Source of the DNA: Paractinoplanes polyasparticus
GTDB lineage: Bacteria; Actinomycetota; Actinomycetes; Mycobacteriales; Micromonosporaceae
Direction: 5' to 3'
DNA length: 64,000 nt
Assembly (NCBI RefSeq): GCF_019710575.1
Contig: NZ_JAHWFK010000015.1
Span: 1-64,000, forward strand
Shown: in pieces, positions 61,880 through 64,000 of the stretch
Position numbering within the stretch: position 1 is the stretch's first letter
Layout: the number at the start of each line of letters is the position of its first letter
Notes under the pieces: generated by a model
What the model was told of the DNA's origin: nothing
Database searches by the model: none
Seen by the model: the letters and a program-made list of their open reading frames with translations, nothing else
Made by a program: the position numbers and the translations under genes

Positions 61880-62791
61880 TCACCGTCCGCAGTGGGCACA
61901 CGCTCGCCGGGTTCGCAGGTGGTAATCGGTGCCGGCGATCAGCAGAGCCACACCCCAGATGACGTACGCGGACATGGCGGCGACCAGAAACGCGTCGGAG
62001 AACTCGCTGTCCGAGCCCGACGCCAGCTGCACGAAGCCCATCCCGAAGTAGGCGACGAGCCCCGCGCCCAGGCCGAAGCCGGGAACCAGCAGCAGGAGGC
62101 GGGGGATGGTGCGGCCGGCGAGGAACGGCACCCAGCGGGGCCAGATCCGGCCCCAGCCGTGCACGAGCGCCAGCGGCAGCAACCCGCCCGCTAGCAGCAT
62201 CCCGACTTCGAGCGCGATGATCGCCGGATCCTGGATCAGGCCGTCGAACCCCACCACGGCTTGGGCGGCGAAGCGGGCGGCCAGGCCGGCGACCGCCAGG
62301 TAAGCGGCCCAGAAGGCGGTCCTTCTCGTTCGAGGGCCGGGCGTTCCGACCCGGCAGCACGACGGGCAGTCGCCTCGGGTGCGGCGCTGGTAGGCCGCCG
62401 TGGCCAGGCCCAGGAGCACCGCACCGCCGGCGCACGCGAGACGGCTGGCCAGGGCGAGCGGGTCGAAGTGCGGCCCCGGGCTGAGCAGCAGAAGCCCGAC
62501 CAGTTCCGGGAGCAGGATAGCCGCCGCCGCGACCAGAGCCCCGGCCACGGCCCACGCCGCAGCGGCCAGCAATGGCTGCCAGGTGTCCGCCCGGTACAGC
62601 GCGACGGCCAGAACGCCGGCCGCCGCGCACAACGGAACGGACCACCAGCCGGTGAAGCCGACCAGATCCCAGCCGAACGGCGGAAACGAGGGCGCCGCGC
62701 CGGCCGCCCAGACCGCCCGGAGTCCGCCGTAGAGAATCGCCCACCCGGCCACCGCGTAGGTGAGAGTGCGGGTTCTCGAGATCGTGTCCAT
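61880..62791 (-). CDS. Multi-pass membrane protein downstream of a SigE-type sigma factor
   Basis: This 303-residue protein has about eight hydrophobic segments, loop motifs RGDCPSCCRVG and a C-terminal YHLRTRRACAHCGR with a Cys-x-x-Cys pair. Zinc or thiol binding by the Cys pairs is possible. Such proteins commonly follow SigE-family (TIGR02983-like) sigma genes in Actinoplanes-type genomes and may modulate the sigma factor. ATG 62791 has GAGG nine bases upstream. The frame is open upstream through an 18-bp repeat array to GTG 63091, so an N-terminal extension of 100 residues is possible. Confidence 0.75.
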   Translation of the reverse strand: MDTISRTRTLTYAVAGWAILYGGLRAVWAAGAAPSFPPFGWDLVGFTGWWSVPLCAAAGVLAVALYRADTWQPLLAAAAWAVAGALVAAAAILLPELVGLLLLSPGPHFDPLALASRLACAGGAVLLGLATAAYQRRTRGDCPSCCRVGTPGPRTRRTAFWAAYLAVAGLAARFAAQAVVGFDGLIQDPAIIALEVGMLLAGGLLPLALVHGWGRIWPRWVPFLAGRTIPRLLLLVPGFGLGAGLVAYFGMGFVQLASGSDSEFSDAFLVAAMSAYVIWGVALLIAGTDYHLRTRRACAHCGR

Positions 62792-62861
62792 GGGTCGAGC
62801 CTCGTCGCCCGCCCCCGCGCACGGATCCCGCCGCGAGGGGAACCGCTCCCTCCCGCGAGGG

Positions 62862-63091
62862 AGCCGAGCGTGCCGAGCGAACTGGGCGTGCCGAGCGAGC
62901 TGACCGAACTGACCGAACTGAAGGGACTGAGCGAGCTGGACGGACTGAGCGAGCTGGACGGACTGAGCGAGCCGGGCGGACCGAGCGAGCCGGGCGGACT
63001 GAGCGAGCCGGGCGGACTGAGCGAGCCGGGCGGACTGAGCGAGCCGGGCGGACCGAGCGAGCCGGGCGAACTGAGCGAGCTGAGCGGGCAC
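62862..63091. repeat. 18-bp tandem repeat array (array 3)
   Basis: About 12 units of an 18-bp sequence near GGACTGAGCGAGCCGGGC (plus strand) lie between the sigma gene and the membrane protein gene. On the coding strand they encode ARLAQS hexapeptides in frame with the downstream gene, beginning at GTG 63091, eight bases after the sigma stop. Central units are identical; flanking ones are diverged. Confidence 0.9.
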
Positions 63092-63098
63092 CGCGCAG

Positions 63099-63647
63099 TC
63101 AGTGGTTCAGGAAGTCGTCGCCTAGCAGGGAGCGCAGGCGGGACAGCGCGCGGGTGTCCCGCATTTTTGCCGCTGAGACTGAGATGCCCAGGATCGAGGC
63201 CACGGTGTCGACGCTGTGGTCCTCGGCGTGGCGCAGCACCAGTACGGCCCGGTCGTCGACGGTCAGCTGGGCGAGCGCGTCGACCAAGGTGAGGTGCAGG
63301 TCGGGGGCGCCGCCGCCGTCAGCTCCGTCCGGCTGGTCGGGCATCTCGGCCAGCACGATCTCGGAGCCGCTGCGTCGCTTCTGCTGGTCGAACACCAGGT
63401 TCATCAGCACCCGGCGGCTGTAGGCGTCCAGGTTCGTGCCTGTGCGGATCCGGTTCCAGACCACGTACATCTTGGTGAAGGTCTGCTGGGTCAGATCCTG
63501 GGCGAGGTGCCAGTCCCGGCACATCAGGTACGCGCTGCGCCGCAGGCGGGTGGCCGCCGACTCCACAAAAGCCGTGAACTCCCGATCCCGGGTTGTTCTG
63601 GTCGACTGCTGTTCCGCCGGTCGGGACGCCGTCACGGTGTCCGTCAC
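63099..63647 (-). CDS. SigE-family ECF RNA polymerase sigma factor
   Basis: This 182-residue sigma factor has region 2 (EFTAFVESAATRLRRSAYLMCRDWHLAQDLTQQTFTKMYVVWNRI, YSRRVLMNLVFDQQKRR) and region 4 (LAQLTVDDRAVLVLRHAEDHSVDTVASILGISVSAAKMRDTRALSRL). It belongs to the actinobacterial SigE family that expanded in Streptomyces and Actinoplanes. GTG 63647 overlaps the stop of the upstream FtsX-like gene (GTGA). No classical zinc anti-sigma factor is visible; the downstream membrane protein may take that role. Confidence 0.9.
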   Translation of the reverse strand: MTDTVTASRPAEQQSTRTTRDREFTAFVESAATRLRRSAYLMCRDWHLAQDLTQQTFTKMYVVWNRIRTGTNLDAYSRRVLMNLVFDQQKRRSGSEIVLAEMPDQPDGADGGGAPDLHLTLVDALAQLTVDDRAVLVLRHAEDHSVDTVASILGISVSAAKMRDTRALSRLRSLLGDDFLNH

Positions 63648-64000
63648 TGGACGCCCCCGATCGCTGCGCCGACCAAGCAGATGCGACCGACGATGTCCTG
63701 CACGCCGTCCATCGCGGCGTAGTCGGACTGGAGGGCCGTGAATTGTGCGGCGTCCACCAGGCGTACGCGGAACGACTCGGGCAGGTCCTTGGGGCTGACC
63801 GCGTCTACGAAATCCGGATTGTCCGCCCACAGCCGCCGGAATTTCTCGTACGCCGATGATCGGCTCTCGAAGACGACGGTGCCGACCCGCGGATCGTTGC
63901 CGAGAGCCGACGCCAATGCCGCCTGCTGCGGGCCGCTCGTGTCCGACTTCAGGAAGATGGCCACGTCGGTGGCGTCCCTCTGCACCGGATCGACCGAGCA
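63644..64000 (-). CDS. FtsX extracellular-domain-like protein, partial
   Basis: The 118 codons seen (no start before the window edge) include DVAIFLKSDTSGPQQAALASALGNDPRVGTVVFESRSSAYEKFRRLWADNPDFVDAVSPKDLPESFRVRLVDAAQFTALQSDYAAMDGVQDI. This is the ectodomain found in FtsX cell-division permeases (residue pattern YxxFxxxxxxxPxLxxxxxxxxLPxSFxV). In this genome type it often occurs as a separate membrane-anchored protein rather than in a full permease. The visible start of the frame, CSVDPVQRD, could include a lipobox Cys, but that cannot be judged here. Its stop overlaps the sigma factor start. Confidence 0.8.
   Translation of the reverse strand, partial: CSVDPVQRDATDVAIFLKSDTSGPQQAALASALGNDPRVGTVVFESRSSAYEKFRRLWADNPDFVDAVSPKDLPESFRVRLVDAAQFTALQSDYAAMDGVQDIVGRICLVGAAIGGVQ

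Overview
The window is high-GC DNA (roughly 70%) with GTG/TTG starts, several apparently leaderless genes, SigE-type and SnoaL-tailed ECF sigma factors, iniA/iniC-like dynamins and many secreted hydrolases. This fits a filamentous actinobacterium, most likely Micromonosporaceae (Actinoplanes-like); the genus is an inference from gene content. No rRNA, prophage, conjugative element or CRISPR array is visible.

Layout. (1) 1-6390, minus strand: an operon related to Nit1C, the nitrilase-associated, nitrogen-starvation/cyanide-assimilation cluster (MSMEG_0567-0572 / sll0783-0788 families). Its order is small MSMEG_0570-type protein, flavoprotein, amidohydrolase, Sll0783-type protein, radical SAM enzyme, a hexapeptide-repeat ORF, then a fused GNAT-AIR-synthase-like protein that runs off the left edge. 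The nitrilase is not in the window and may lie just beyond position 1. The operon carries three in-frame tandem-repeat expansions, and a GlnR-like GAAAC direct repeat lies upstream. (2) 6480-13590: methyltransferase, a 155-bp imperfect palindrome, a two-component system, a nitrilase-superfamily enzyme, gene remnants and an Hsp70-like membrane protein with 22-residue repeats. (3) 13640-24240: secreted peptidases, an ECF sigma/esterase pair, a beta-propeller lipoprotein, a P450 divergent from a TetR gene with twin operators, a DHFR-type reductase behind a perfect palindrome, and a GH13 alpha-glucosidase. (4) 24350-36424: AAA ATPase, MFS exporter, AidB-type flavoprotein, acetyltransferases, a tRNA-like relic, a vanadium haloperoxidase, and a second two-component system whose probable operator recurs beside a neighbouring membrane gene.

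(5) 36498-47288: a redox/dormancy-like block. A minus-strand operon (SPFH protein, phosphoketolase, Acg-type nitroreductase, P-type cation ATPase, universal stress protein) stands opposite a DoxX gene interrupted by an amber codon and a deazaflavin nitroreductase operon. The content recalls mycobacterial DosR-regulon genes, but no clear DosR box was found at the operon promoter. (6) 47349-53121: two tandem dynamin-like GTPases converging on an Hsp70-TolB fusion. (7) 53569-61728: GH92 mannosidase and glycosyltransferase, a PIN_8-LuxR fusion bracketed by a duplicated glycosyltransferase tail, and a 1119-residue multidomain secreted protein. (8) 61880-64000: a SigE-family operon (FtsX-like ectodomain protein, sigma factor, membrane protein) with another 18-bp repeat array between two genes.

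The most unusual theme is a family of 18-bp (six-codon) tandem arrays at three junctions between co-directional genes. All are open in a frame that preserves coupling or in-frame fusion to the downstream gene, and all share the periodic pattern A-[RQ]-[LMF]-x-[DQ]-[SH]. At least one array appears to grow out of the 3' end of the upstream gene.
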